A stretch of 64,000 nt of DNA from NCBI RefSeq assembly GCF_006438965.1, contig NZ_RCZM01000003.1, positions 434,001 through 498,000 of the forward strand, written 5' to 3'. The position numbers were made by a program, and so were the translations under genes. Under the pieces are notes generated by a model. It saw only the letters and a list, made by a program, of their open reading frames with translations, was not told the origin of the DNA and did no database searches. Positions 34,825 to 43,529 of the stretch are shown piece by piece. This DNA comes from Pedococcus bigeumensis. Its GTDB lineage: Bacteria; Actinomycetota; Actinomycetes; Actinomycetales; Dermatophilaceae. The stretch's first letter is position 1. Each line of letters begins with the position of its first letter.

Positions 34825-35060
34825 CGGGTCGGCCGCACCGTGGCCGAGCGGCGTCCTGTGCTTTCCATGCGCCCGCCTGTCCTTTACGGACAAAACCATC
34901 GAAATCCCCATATCGACGGCGGATGTCGAGAGGCCCAAGGTGGGAACGCACGCTGAGGGGGGAACCGTGGCTGGCACGTGCACGACTCCGCAGCACTGTG
35001 TGATTTGCGCTGTCCGTCAGTCCATTCGGAGCGTGAGAACGCCTGCACTGAAGGGGTTTC

Positions 35061-35930
35061 ATGGTGAAGAAGCTTGCGTATGCCGGCATCGCCGGGGCCG
35101 TGGTGAGCGTGGCCTTCCTGACCGCCGCACCCGCACAGGCGGCTGCTCGAGACGGCATCTGCCAGTCCGGGGAGTTCTGCCTCTACTACAACAGTGACAA
35201 CGCGGGGTCGGTGTCGGACTTCACCACCTCGATCGACGACTACGGCGCGAGCCAACCCGAGTGCTACGAGTTCAAGGGCGCCGGCGCAGGCCAGGGCCAG
35301 TGCGTCAAGAACAACGCGGCCTCAGTGTGGAACCGCACCAGCGGCTCGGTCACCGTGTTCTACAACAGCGGCTACTCCGGCGACAGCCAGAGCTTCGCGT
35401 CCGGCGCCAAGGGAAACCTCAACGCGACCCTGAAGAACGACAACGCCGGCCACCGCCTCGGTGGTGGGACTTCCACCAACGTCGACATGTCCGACGCCCT
35501 CTACGTCGGCGGCGGTGGCCACATCACCTGTGGCTTCGACGGCTACGTGAACACCCCGGGGCGGCACGAGGGGATCGACATTGCCAAGGCGAGCGGCTCG
35601 TCGGTCAAGGCCCTCCTGTCCGGCACCGTGACCAACGTCGTCGAGGGCGGCACCGGGCTGTCCACGATCGCCGTCTACAACGCGACCTTCGACAAGACGA
35701 TCATCTACCTGCACACCAACCCGAACGACAGCGTCGACATCGGCGACATGATCAGCAAGGGTCAGCAGATCGCCGTCGAAGCGGCCCGGGGCGCCGGGAG
35801 CGCGAGCCACACGCACGTCGAGATGCGCCTCGGCCGCAAGACCCTCGCGGCCAAGAGCGTCGACGACCCGGTACTCGACAACCCGAACCCGACCTCGTTC
35901 TGGCAGGCGCGCGGGTACAACGTCCGGTAG
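35061..35930 (+). CDS. Secreted M23-type metallopeptidase with I36 (crystallin-fold) domain
   Basis: 289 aa with GAAGGGG before the ATG. Signal peptide cut at about AQAA (residue 32). Residues about 35-140 form a peptidase-inhibitor family I36 domain (CQSGEFCLYYNSDNAGS, VWNRTSGSVTVFYNSGYSGDS), with disulfide-forming Cys. Residues about 155-285 are a LytM/M23 domain with the metal ligands RHEGIDI (HxxxD) and SHTHVEM (HxH). Probably cuts peptidoglycan cross-links; the I36 part may bind the wall or restrain activity. Confidence 0.9.
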   Translation: MVKKLAYAGIAGAVVSVAFLTAAPAQAAARDGICQSGEFCLYYNSDNAGSVSDFTTSIDDYGASQPECYEFKGAGAGQGQCVKNNAASVWNRTSGSVTVFYNSGYSGDSQSFASGAKGNLNATLKNDNAGHRLGGGTSTNVDMSDALYVGGGGHITCGFDGYVNTPGRHEGIDIAKASGSSVKALLSGTVTNVVEGGTGLSTIAVYNATFDKTIIYLHTNPNDSVDIGDMISKGQQIAVEAARGAGSASHTHVEMRLGRKTLAAKSVDDPVLDNPNPTSFWQARGYNVR

Positions 35931-35952
35931 CCACACCACCAGCAGCCCGCTC

Positions 35953-35997
35953 AGCCGGAGCTGGTCAGCCCACCCCCTGGGCTGACCAGCTCCGGCT
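35953..35997. terminator. 20-bp perfect hairpin between convergent genes
   Basis: Arms 35953-35972 and 35978-35997 with a CCCCC loop. The stop codon of the reverse cupin gene (35965) lies inside the left arm, so it serves as a bidirectional terminator. Confidence 0.8.
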
Positions 35998-36528
35998 GGC
36001 GCCGAAGGGTGGCGGGCCGAGCAGCACGATCCCGCCGTTGGCCTGCGCCGAGGCGCGGACCCGGTCGAAGTCCACGACGCCCTCTTCGCCCTTCTCGCGC
36101 TCGGTGGCATCCTCGGTCGGCAGCGGCTCGCTGGCGCCCCAGTAGAACGCCTCGCAGCACCCCGGGGTGTGCAGGAACAGGATCTTCGCCGTGGCCGACA
36201 GCACCAGGAAGGCGTGCGGCACGCCCCGTGGTGCCATCGCGACCCCGCCTGTACCGACGTGGCGGTTGGCGCCGTCGACGTGCATGAGGATCTCGCCCTC
36301 GAGCACGACTGCCGTCTCGTCGGAGTCCGGATGGGTGTGCAGCGGGGTCGCCTTTCCGCCGGTCATCGAGTCCTCGAACAGCAGGAAGGCGCCGTTGCTC
36401 TCGTGGGCGCGCACCTTCCAGGTGTGGACGCCGCCGCCGAAGAACCAGCGACGTTCGCCTTCGCCCTCGGCGCGGATGATGGCTGCGGTGGCCGGGGGAA
36501 CCGTGGAGGTGCTGGACTTGACGCCCAC
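35965..36528 (-). CDS. Cupin-domain protein, divergent from TetR gene
   Basis: 187 aa from GTG 36528. Cupin motif 1 in GKATPLHTHPDSDETAVVLEGEI (His, His, Glu) and motif 2 in GTGGVAMAPRGVPHAFLVLS. Preceded by WFFGGGVHTWKVRAHESNG. Quercetinase-like small cupins of this type are often targets of an adjacent TetR regulator. The gap to tetR contains two tandem operator-like dyads. Confidence 0.87.
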   Translation of the reverse strand: MGVKSSTSTVPPATAAIIRAEGEGERRWFFGGGVHTWKVRAHESNGAFLLFEDSMTGGKATPLHTHPDSDETAVVLEGEILMHVDGANRHVGTGGVAMAPRGVPHAFLVLSATAKILFLHTPGCCEAFYWGASEPLPTEDATEREKGEEGVVDFDRVRASAQANGGIVLLGPPPFGASRSWSAQGVG

Positions 36529-36548
36529 TTTCGTTGGACACGCCGTAC

Positions 36549-36585
36549 ATGAGACTCATGTCTCATGATGAGACTGACGTATCAT
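36549..36585. promoter_or_regulatory. Two tandem TetR-type operators
   Basis: ATGAGAC-TCAT-GTCTCAT (36549-36566, perfect) and ATGAGAC-TGAC-GTATCAT (36568-36585, one mismatch), repeated with a 19-bp period between the divergent cupin and TetR genes. The second covers the tetR start codon, a layout that gives autorepression. Confidence 0.82.
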
Positions 36586-37195
36586 GAACGACGTGTCAAT
36601 GCCCTACGAGACCCACGGCCGGACCGGACAGAAGAGCCGGACCCGCACCGCGCTCGTCACCGCCGCCCGCGAGATGGTGGCCAACGGGCAGACCCCGACT
36701 GTCGACCGAGCCGCGTCCGCCGCGTCCGTGTCGCGCGCCACGGCATACCGCTACTTCCCGAACCACGCGTCCCTCCTGGCGGCAGCACATCCCGAGACCG
36801 GCACCCAGTCGCTGCTGGGTGACGACCCGCCCGACGATCCCGCGGCACGCCTCGACATCGTCATCCGAGCCTTCACGACCCTGATCGTCGAGACCGAGAC
36901 CCAGCAGCGCACCATGCTGCGCCTGTCCCTGGAAGCCCAGGACGCTGCCCCCGACCACGCGCCGCTGCCCCTGCGTCAGGGCCGCGCGATCGGGTGGATC
37001 ACCGAGGCCCTCGAACCGCTGCGCGGTCAGCTCACCGACGAGGGGCTGCACCGGCTCGTGCTCGCGATCCGCAGCGCCACCGGGATCGAGGCCCTGGTCT
37101 GGCTCACCGACATGGCCGGGCTCTCGCGGGACGAGGCGGTCGACCTGATGCGCGGCTCGGCCCGGGCCCTGCTGGCTTCGGCGTTGCCGGTGTGA
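36584..37195 (+). CDS. TetR-family transcriptional regulator
   Basis: 203 aa from ATG 36584, which lies in the last base pairs of operator 2; the in-frame ATG at 36599 is an alternative start. Helix-turn-helix at about residues 25-62 (ALVTAAREMVANGQTPTVDRAASAASVSRATAYRYFPNHASLL). The helical C-terminal ligand domain contains TLIVETETQQRTMLRLSLEAQD. Likely represses the divergent cupin gene and itself. Confidence 0.93.
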   Translation: MNDVSMPYETHGRTGQKSRTRTALVTAAREMVANGQTPTVDRAASAASVSRATAYRYFPNHASLLAAAHPETGTQSLLGDDPPDDPAARLDIVIRAFTTLIVETETQQRTMLRLSLEAQDAAPDHAPLPLRQGRAIGWITEALEPLRGQLTDEGLHRLVLAIRSATGIEALVWLTDMAGLSRDEAVDLMRGSARALLASALPV

Positions 37196-37315
37196 AGGGC
37201 CGGGTGTAGCGTCCGAAGGTCCGGACAAAGCAGTCCGAAATCGCGCGGATCGCAGGTCCAGACCACCCAGGCGGCGCCGACCGACGTCGCTCCCCCTCTG
37301 GGTCGGAGGACGACG

Positions 37316-39937
37316 ATGTCTAGAACTCTCGTGGCAGGTTCCGCTGCAGTGCTCCTCGGCGCGACGGTGCTGGCCGCACAAGTGCCAGCCAGTGCGACAC
37401 CACGGGAAGGGGGGACGGCCACCGGCGCTGCTGCGACCGGCAACGAGCTGTCGGTGAGCACCCGGCTCGCCGATCGGCGCGAGGTCTCCGCCGGGACGCG
37501 GGCGTACTCGATCGGCTTCGAAGACGGCAGGTTCTACGCCAACGGCTGGCACATCACCGGCGAGATGGGCGGGGTCTGGACGCCGCCGATGAAGATGGTC
37601 GACGGGGTCTGGTTCGGGCTCGACGACCAGTGGGTCGGTCCCGCGACGACGTTCACCAGCGGGTGGGGGTACAGCCGCTACGACCTGCCGGACACCGCCG
37701 GACTGGAGGTCGCCCGCACCGACTTCGTGCCCGACGGCGTCCGCGGCGCGCTCTTCGGGCTCACCGTGACCAACCCCGGGGCCGCGCGCATCGCGAAGCT
37801 CTCGGTCGACGCGCACTCCGAGCTGATGGGCCAGTACCCGTGGGGCTTCACCGGGGTGATGCCCAACGCGAGCGACAACCTGCCTGACACCGGTGCCTAC
37901 GACGGCAAGAACCTCGTCTTCACCGACGACGGTGCCCTGCCCGGGGCCCCGGTCCACCACTACGCCGCTGTCGTCGGCACCGCCGCCACCCCGACGACAG
38001 GACAGGTCGGCAGCCAGTTCTACGGCGCCCAGCCCGGCCACCGCTGCACCGGCACCGAGCCCGGCGCCCCGGCGGACCCCAAGCCGTCGGCCTGTGACGA
38101 CGGACCGTTCGGCAAGGGCACCGGCGGTCGGCTGACCTACAAGCTCGACCTGCCGGCCGGCGGATCGCAGACCATCTGGCTCGCGGTGGCCGGCTCCGAC
38201 CAGGGCCTGACCTCCGCCCGTGGCGAGCTCGCCAAGGCGCTGGCCGACCCCGGCGCCGCGCTCGCCGCCAAGAAGGCGTCCCGCGAGGCGCTGTCGTCGA
38301 TGACGCAGCTCTCGTTGCCCGGCGACCCGCTGGTGCAGGACGCGGTGCAGTGGGGCAAGCAGAACATCGCCGACCTCACCCAGACGGCGACCGACCTGCA
38401 GATCCGTTGGACCAACCAGGGCAAGCAGTTCCCGGCCCCGTCCGGGACCGTCGCAAAGGCGACCTGGATCGGCGCCGGCTTCCCGGACTACCCGTGGATC
38501 TTCGGCACCGACGCCGAGTACACCGCGTTCGCGTCGGTGTCGGTCGGGCAGTTCGAGGCAATCAAGGACCATCTGCGCGCGCTGCGTGACGTCTCCGACA
38601 TCCTCAACAACCGCTCCGGCGTCGTGACGCACGAGGTGGTCTCGGACGGGTCGATCTGGTTCGGCCAGGACTCGCGCAGCACCAACCCGGACGGCAGCAC
38701 GGCATACAACTTCAACACCGACGAGACGGTGAAGTTCCCGAGCACCGTGGCGCTGTTGTGGCGCTGGACCGGCGACGACCGGTTCCGCGACGAGATGTAC
38801 GACTTCTCGGTCCGGAACCTGCGCTACGTCACGCGCAGCCTCGACGTCGACGGTGATGGCTGGCCCGAAGGACTCGGCAACGTCGAGCGCACCGGGATGG
38901 GCACGGAGAAGCTCGACAACACCGTCTACTACATCCGCGGGCTCTACGACCTGGCCGACATGGCCAAGGCGAGGCACGACGGCGCCACGTTCGCGTGGGC
39001 CAACAACCTGGCCCGCCAGATCCGGGACCGCTTCGACGGGACGTGGTGGTATGCCGCGGCGTCCCAGTACGCCGACTCCCTCATGGACCCCGGTGACGTC
39101 CAGTCGTTCCAGAAGCACTGGATCGGCCAGACGCCGATGGAGGCCGAGCTGCAGGTCAACGGGCGCACCGTCCCCGGGCTCGCGCCGTTCGCCCACGGCA
39201 GCACGGCGCTCGCCGGCCGCGAGGACCCCTGCTACAGCGGGACGGCACCGCTGTCGACGGGCCTGTTCCACACCGGCTGCGGTGGCGGCGCGAACGGTCT
39301 GGGCGAGAAGGTCATCTTCGGGCTGACCACGTCGATCCAGTCGATCGGCGAGGGCAACTACGGCCGGCTGGGGGCGGGGCAGCAGCAGCGCTACACCCAC
39401 GCCCTGGCCGACCCGATGTTCGCCGAGCCCGCCACAGGTGGGACACCCGACGAGCAGCCGGGCGCGATGCCGGAGATCTTCCCCTCGCCGGACCAGGGCG
39501 CGAACATCGACCGGTGCTGGACCTGCCGCTCGATGTTCATGCAGGCCTGGGGCAACTACGGCACAGCCTGGGCGGTCGTGCACCAGTGGCTCGGCATCCA
39601 GCCCGACCTGGGCAACGGCCAGCTGGTCGTCGTCCCGCAGGTGCCCGCTGGCCAGCCCTCGGCCTCTGGTCGGCACATCCGCCTCGGTGGTGGGTTCGCC
39701 GACGTGGCTGCCTCGGTGGTCGGCTCCCGCTACACGACCAGTGTGGCGGTCGACCGGGCCGTCGGCGCCGACAAGGTCTGGATCGGGCACACCGTCCCGC
39801 GCGGGAGCACGGTGACCCGCGTGGTGCTGGACGGCCGGGTGCTGACCGACTGGACCAGCCGCACCACGAACCGCGGCCTCGAGGTCACCGTGCCGACCAA
39901 GGCCGGAGCGCACACCCTGGTGGTCACGGCGTCCTGA
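37316..39937 (+). CDS. Secreted six-hairpin glycosidase-like protein
   Basis: 873 aa with GGAGG 5 nt before the ATG. Signal peptide ending about PASA (residue 28). An N-terminal beta-sandwich region (about 50-330) is followed by an alpha/alpha-toroid (about 350-750), with WIGAGFPDYPWIFGTDAEYTAF, DGSIWFGQDSRSTN, DVDGDGWPEGLGNVER and IRGLYDLADMAKARHDG repeats typical of glycogen-debranching-like and GH63/GH15-clan proteins. A small C-terminal beta domain closes it. Likely an extracellular oligosaccharide hydrolase. Four Cys near 700 may be paired. GH family not assignable by eye. Confidence 0.82.
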   Translation: MSRTLVAGSAAVLLGATVLAAQVPASATPREGGTATGAAATGNELSVSTRLADRREVSAGTRAYSIGFEDGRFYANGWHITGEMGGVWTPPMKMVDGVWFGLDDQWVGPATTFTSGWGYSRYDLPDTAGLEVARTDFVPDGVRGALFGLTVTNPGAARIAKLSVDAHSELMGQYPWGFTGVMPNASDNLPDTGAYDGKNLVFTDDGALPGAPVHHYAAVVGTAATPTTGQVGSQFYGAQPGHRCTGTEPGAPADPKPSACDDGPFGKGTGGRLTYKLDLPAGGSQTIWLAVAGSDQGLTSARGELAKALADPGAALAAKKASREALSSMTQLSLPGDPLVQDAVQWGKQNIADLTQTATDLQIRWTNQGKQFPAPSGTVAKATWIGAGFPDYPWIFGTDAEYTAFASVSVGQFEAIKDHLRALRDVSDILNNRSGVVTHEVVSDGSIWFGQDSRSTNPDGSTAYNFNTDETVKFPSTVALLWRWTGDDRFRDEMYDFSVRNLRYVTRSLDVDGDGWPEGLGNVERTGMGTEKLDNTVYYIRGLYDLADMAKARHDGATFAWANNLARQIRDRFDGTWWYAAASQYADSLMDPGDVQSFQKHWIGQTPMEAELQVNGRTVPGLAPFAHGSTALAGREDPCYSGTAPLSTGLFHTGCGGGANGLGEKVIFGLTTSIQSIGEGNYGRLGAGQQQRYTHALADPMFAEPATGGTPDEQPGAMPEIFPSPDQGANIDRCWTCRSMFMQAWGNYGTAWAVVHQWLGIQPDLGNGQLVVVPQVPAGQPSASGRHIRLGGGFADVAASVVGSRYTTSVAVDRAVGADKVWIGHTVPRGSTVTRVVLDGRVLTDWTSRTTNRGLEVTVPTKAGAHTLVVTAS

Positions 39938-39943
39938 GGGCGT

Positions 39944-39981
39944 CCCTGCGGCCCGCGGGAAGGATCCCGCGGGCCGCAGGG
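39944..39981 (+). terminator. 17-bp perfect hairpin
   Basis: Arms 39944-39960 and 39965-39981 with AGGA loop, right after the glycosidase-like gene and just before the aldo/keto reductase ribosome-binding site. No T-tract. Confidence 0.78.
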
Positions 39982-40017
39982 TTGTCCCGAAGGACCAACC
40001 AGGGAGGAGCACCACGC

Positions 40018-41055
40018 ATGAGCGACACCACCACGACGCGCGTCGACCTCGGCCACGGCCTCGAGGTGAGCCGCCTCGGCTTCGGCGGGATGGCGATCAC
40101 GCACGTCTACGGCGAGACCGACCCGGCCGAAGGCCTGCGCACCCTGAACCACGCCGTCGACTCCGGAGTCACCTTCATCGACACAGCGGACGTCTACGGC
40201 AAGGAGCGCGAGGGCCAGACCGGGCCGGCCGGCACCAACGAGGAGCTCGTCGGACAGCTCCTCCGCACCCGTCGCGACGAGGTGCAGCTCGCCACGAAGT
40301 TCGGCATCACCGGCGTCCCCACGCACGGGCCGGGAGGTACCGGTGTCCGAGGCGACGCGGCATACGTCCGCAGTGCGGTCGAAGGCTCGCTGCGACGCCT
40401 GGGCACCGATGTGATCGACCTCTACTACATGCACCGTCGCGACGTCAGCGTCCCCATCGAGGAGACCGTCGGCGCGATGGCCGAGCTCGTCGCAGCGGGC
40501 AAGGTGCGCCACCTGGGGCTCTCCGAGGTGACCGCGACCGAGCTCCGCGCCGCAGCGGCGGTCCACCCGATCACGGCTGTGCAGAGCGAGTGGAGCATCT
40601 GGTCGCGCGACGTCGAGGACCAGGTCGTGCCGGCCGCGCGCGAGGTGGGCGCGGGCTTCGTGCCGTACTCGCCGCTGGGGCGCGGCTTCCTGACCGGAGC
40701 CCTCACCAAGGACGCCGTAGCCGGGTCGATGCTCAAGGGGCACCCACGGTTCGATGCGGGCTTCGAGGCCAACCAGCGCGTCGTCGAGGTCGTCACGGCC
40801 GTGGCCGGCGAGGTGGGAGCCACGCCGGCCCAGGTCGCCCTGGCCTGGCTGTTCGCCCAGGGTGAACGACTCGGTATGCCGGTCGTGCCGATCCCGGGCA
40901 CCCGTCGCCGCGAGCGGGTCGACGAGAACCTCGGTGCCCTGTCCGTCCGCCTCGACGACGACCAGCTCGTACGGCTGGACGCCGCGGCGGACCTCGTCCA
41001 GGGCGGGCGCAACCTCAGCCAGGACCCGGCCTGGATCTCGTCCGGTCGCGAGTAG
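40018..41055 (+). CDS. Aldo/keto reductase
   Basis: 345 aa with GGGAGGAG before the ATG. (beta/alpha)8 fold with catalytic Asp-Tyr in TFIDTADVYGKE, Lys in LATKFGI and His in YYMHRRDV, and the NADPH-binding end PVVPIPGTRRRERVDENLGAL. The closest familiar group is the general aldo/keto reductase family of the YhdN/pyridoxal-reductase-like type. The substrate is unknown; alone behind a terminator. Confidence 0.93.
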   Translation: MSDTTTTRVDLGHGLEVSRLGFGGMAITHVYGETDPAEGLRTLNHAVDSGVTFIDTADVYGKEREGQTGPAGTNEELVGQLLRTRRDEVQLATKFGITGVPTHGPGGTGVRGDAAYVRSAVEGSLRRLGTDVIDLYYMHRRDVSVPIEETVGAMAELVAAGKVRHLGLSEVTATELRAAAAVHPITAVQSEWSIWSRDVEDQVVPAAREVGAGFVPYSPLGRGFLTGALTKDAVAGSMLKGHPRFDAGFEANQRVVEVVTAVAGEVGATPAQVALAWLFAQGERLGMPVVPIPGTRRRERVDENLGALSVRLDDDQLVRLDAAADLVQGGRNLSQDPAWISSGRE

Positions 41056-41132
41056 CCACCCGCGCGTCTCGTGTCGGGGCGCGGGGTCGGGGTTAGGTTG
41101 GCGCGAGAGCCACCCACCCCTGAGGAGCCACC

Positions 41133-41735
41133 ATGTTCGAGCAGCTCGTCGCCGCGGCGCCGCAGGGAGTCGTCGACGACCTCCTCAACCTGCAGATGCC
41201 CGCGGCCGAGAAGGTCATCCGGACCGTCGCGATCTATCTCGGGATCCTGCTGATCATCCGCGTGGCAGGCAAACGCCTGATGGCGCAGATGAACTCGCAG
41301 GACCTCGTCGTCGTGCTGTTGCTGTCCAACGTCGTCCAGAACGCCATCATCGGTCAGGACAACTCCCTCGTGGGTGGTCTCCTCGGTGCGGCTGTCCTCG
41401 TCATCGTCAACGCAGCGCTGGACCACTGGGCACTGCGCAGTCCCCGGGTCGCGTGGCTGCTGGACGGCAGACCCACGGTCGTGGTCCAGGACGGGGTGCT
41501 CGACCCGCGAGCCCTCGCCCACGTCGGCATGAGTCCCGAGGAGCTCAACAACGCGATCCAGCCGCACGGCGCCGACTCGCTCAGCGAGGTGCAGCGGGTG
41601 GCCCTCGAGCCGGGTGGTTCGATCACCGTCGAGCTCAAGCCGGACGCGAGGAGCGCCACGATCGGCGACCTGCGCCGAGCCGTCGACGCCCTCACCGCCC
41701 GCCTCGACACCCAGGGCGGAGCGGGCGCCCGCTGA
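41133..41735 (+). CDS. DUF421 (YetF-like) membrane protein
   Basis: 200 aa with TGAGGAG before the ATG. Three membrane helices (IRTVAIYLGILLIIRVAG, DLVVVLLLSNVVQNAIIG, GLLGAAVLVIVNAAL) with the hallmark RxAGKRxxxQMNSxDLV, then a cytoplasmic domain (VVVQDGVLDPRALAHVGMSPEELNNAI). YetF homologues in Bacillus assist spore or membrane function; role here unknown. It ends 10 bp from the convergent synthase gene. Confidence 0.9.
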   Translation: MFEQLVAAAPQGVVDDLLNLQMPAAEKVIRTVAIYLGILLIIRVAGKRLMAQMNSQDLVVVLLLSNVVQNAIIGQDNSLVGGLLGAAVLVIVNAALDHWALRSPRVAWLLDGRPTVVVQDGVLDPRALAHVGMSPEELNNAIQPHGADSLSEVQRVALEPGGSITVELKPDARSATIGDLRRAVDALTARLDTQGGAGAR

Positions 41736-41745
41736 CGCGCCCCGA

Positions 41746-42891
41746 CTACGCCCGGATCTCGAACGGGTACTCGGCCGCTCGCGACTGGAAGGCCAGGATG
41801 TCCGGGTTGCGGATCATCCCGTCCTGGATCTCGATCGCCCTACCGATCGTGTCGTCGGCCTTCCAGGCCTCTGGGCCGGCCATCACCGTGGACAGGTGTG
41901 GCAGCAGCGACTCACTGATCTCCCAGGTGGCGGAGTTCCAGAGATACGAGGGGCTGTGGTCCACGCCGTAGTAATGGACGTTGTCCCCGACGACGAACAT
42001 GGGCTCCTCGAACGTCGTCGGCCGCGCCCAGCCGAACCCCATGCCCTCGTCGCACGACACGTCGATGACCAGGGTCCCCGAGGGGAGCGCTGGGAGGTCC
42101 TCGTCCTCGAGGAACATCATGGGGTGCAACGGATCCTGGAGCACGCAGTTGACGATGACGTCATGCGCCGCGAGGAACCCGGGCATCGTCTCGTTGCCCC
42201 CCTCGAGGAAGACTTCGAGGGGGCGCACGTCCGCCTCACCCCGGTCGAACTGCACGATCCGGGCCGAGTGGATCGGCGAGGCGACAGCGGTGGTGTCCCG
42301 CTGCGTGAGGATGTCGACCTGGTTGACCCCCAGCGCGCTCAGGGCGGTGACGGCACCCCGGGCGGTCGCCCCGAAACCGATCACGGCCGCGGTGAGCCGG
42401 CGCCCGTAGTCACCGGTCGAGCCCACCAGGGACAGCGCGTGCAGCACCGAGGCATAGCCGGCGATCTCGTTGTTCTTGTGCAGCACGTGCAGCTTGAACG
42501 ACCCGTCGCTGCCCCAGAGGTTCATCGCCTCGAACGCAATCAGGGTGAGCCGCTTGTCGATCGCGAGCTGGGTCATCTCGGAGTCCTGCACGCAGTGCGG
42601 CCAGCCCCAGAGGATCTGGCCGTCCCTCAGCTCCGCGACGTCGGCCACCATCGGCTTGGGCAGCATGATGACATCGCAGCGGGCCACCAGCTCGGCACGC
42701 GTGAGGATGCCGCCGACCTGGGGCGCGAGCTCGGCATCGCTGATCCCGAAGTGCCGGCCGTAGCCCTGCTCCAGGAAGATGCCTGGGCGGAGGTCCTGCT
42801 CGACCCGGCCGAAGTGCAGCGGGTGGATCGGTAGCCGGTGCTCGTTTTCCTTGCCTGACGCGGCAATGAGTCCGACGCTGAGGTGCTGCAT
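41746..42891 (-). CDS. N5-(carboxyethyl)ornithine synthase/alanine dehydrogenase-like
   Basis: 381 aa from ATG 42891, the ATG better spaced from GGGAG; ATG 42894 adds one Met. N-terminal AlaDH/PNT-type domain (GLIAASGKENEHRLPIHPLHF, MLPKPMV) and Rossmann domain (TAAVIGFGATARGAVTALSALGV). The pattern matches the Lactococcus carboxyethylornithine synthase branch rather than true alanine dehydrogenase, whose RRV/catalytic His pattern differs. It would condense ornithine and pyruvate with NADPH. Product use in this organism is unknown. Confidence 0.8.
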   Translation of the reverse strand: MQHLSVGLIAASGKENEHRLPIHPLHFGRVEQDLRPGIFLEQGYGRHFGISDAELAPQVGGILTRAELVARCDVIMLPKPMVADVAELRDGQILWGWPHCVQDSEMTQLAIDKRLTLIAFEAMNLWGSDGSFKLHVLHKNNEIAGYASVLHALSLVGSTGDYGRRLTAAVIGFGATARGAVTALSALGVNQVDILTQRDTTAVASPIHSARIVQFDRGEADVRPLEVFLEGGNETMPGFLAAHDVIVNCVLQDPLHPMMFLEDEDLPALPSGTLVIDVSCDEGMGFGWARPTTFEEPMFVVGDNVHYYGVDHSPSYLWNSATWEISESLLPHLSTVMAGPEAWKADDTIGRAIEIQDGMIRNPDILAFQSRAAEYPFEIRA

Positions 42892-42962
42892 CATGGGCTC
42901 CCTTGAGTTTCTGCCCTGTCTAACACAGTTCCGCGGGCGGTCACCCCGGGATGGCGCTCCGG

Positions 42963-43454
42963 TCAGCGACCTTCCGGTATTCCGTGCAGCCGGCGGTGCA
43001 GCTCCCGCACCTCCTGCTCGAGCTCTGGTGCGGGGCCGTCCACCGCCAGTCCTGGTGCGACGGCGTTGATGGCAAGCGGCACGACCGGGCCGAGTGGGAC
43101 GTCCCATGCGCGGAGCCAGCCCACGAGCTGGTCGGTCGAAACGGCATACACGATGCGGCCCAGGCCGACCCACGCGTGCGCGGCCGAGCACATCGCACAG
43201 TGTTCGCCGGAGGTGTAGACGGTGCAGGCGCCCCGCTCGTCGGCCGCGAGGTGCTGCGCAGCCCACTTCGCCGCCTCGAACTCCGGGTGCCGGGTCTGGT
43301 CGCCGTCCTGGACCCGGTTGCGGTCCGCGAACCGCACGACACACGACCCGTCGACGAGGACGGAGCCGAACGGTTCGTCACCGGCTTCGAGTCCTTCGCG
43401 CGCCAGGTCGACGCACTGTCGCAGGTGGGTGAGGTCGGCGTCGGAGAGGGCCAT
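42963..43454 (-). CDS. Nucleoside deaminase (CDA/guanine-deaminase fold)
   Basis: 163 aa from ATG 43454. The zinc site is HPE (TRHPEFEAAK) plus SGEHCAMCSAA, that is xHCxxC in place of the usual PCxxC; both Cys are kept. The helix AWVGLGRIVYAVSTDQLVGWL follows. Likely deaminates a purine or pyrimidine base; the HPE and EHCAMC variants suggest a substrate other than the tRNA or cytosine used by relatives. Reverse strand, with no co-directional overlap with neighbours. Confidence 0.87.
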   Translation of the reverse strand: MALSDADLTHLRQCVDLAREGLEAGDEPFGSVLVDGSCVVRFADRNRVQDGDQTRHPEFEAAKWAAQHLAADERGACTVYTSGEHCAMCSAAHAWVGLGRIVYAVSTDQLVGWLRAWDVPLGPVVPLAINAVAPGLAVDGPAPELEQEVRELHRRLHGIPEGR

Positions 43455-43529
43455 GCCCCCGATGCTCGCAGACCCAACGCGAGTCGTATGGCTGAGCCCG
43501 CGGCAGGGCGTCGGCTCAGCCACACGAGC

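Noticed and set aside
36596-40015. A 1139-codon reverse-strand open frame opposite the tetR and glycosidase-like genes
   Set aside because: It is the antisense shadow of GC-rich genes: the sequence is Val/Arg/Gly-biased with no domain, and the forward strand encodes recognisable proteins over the same span.
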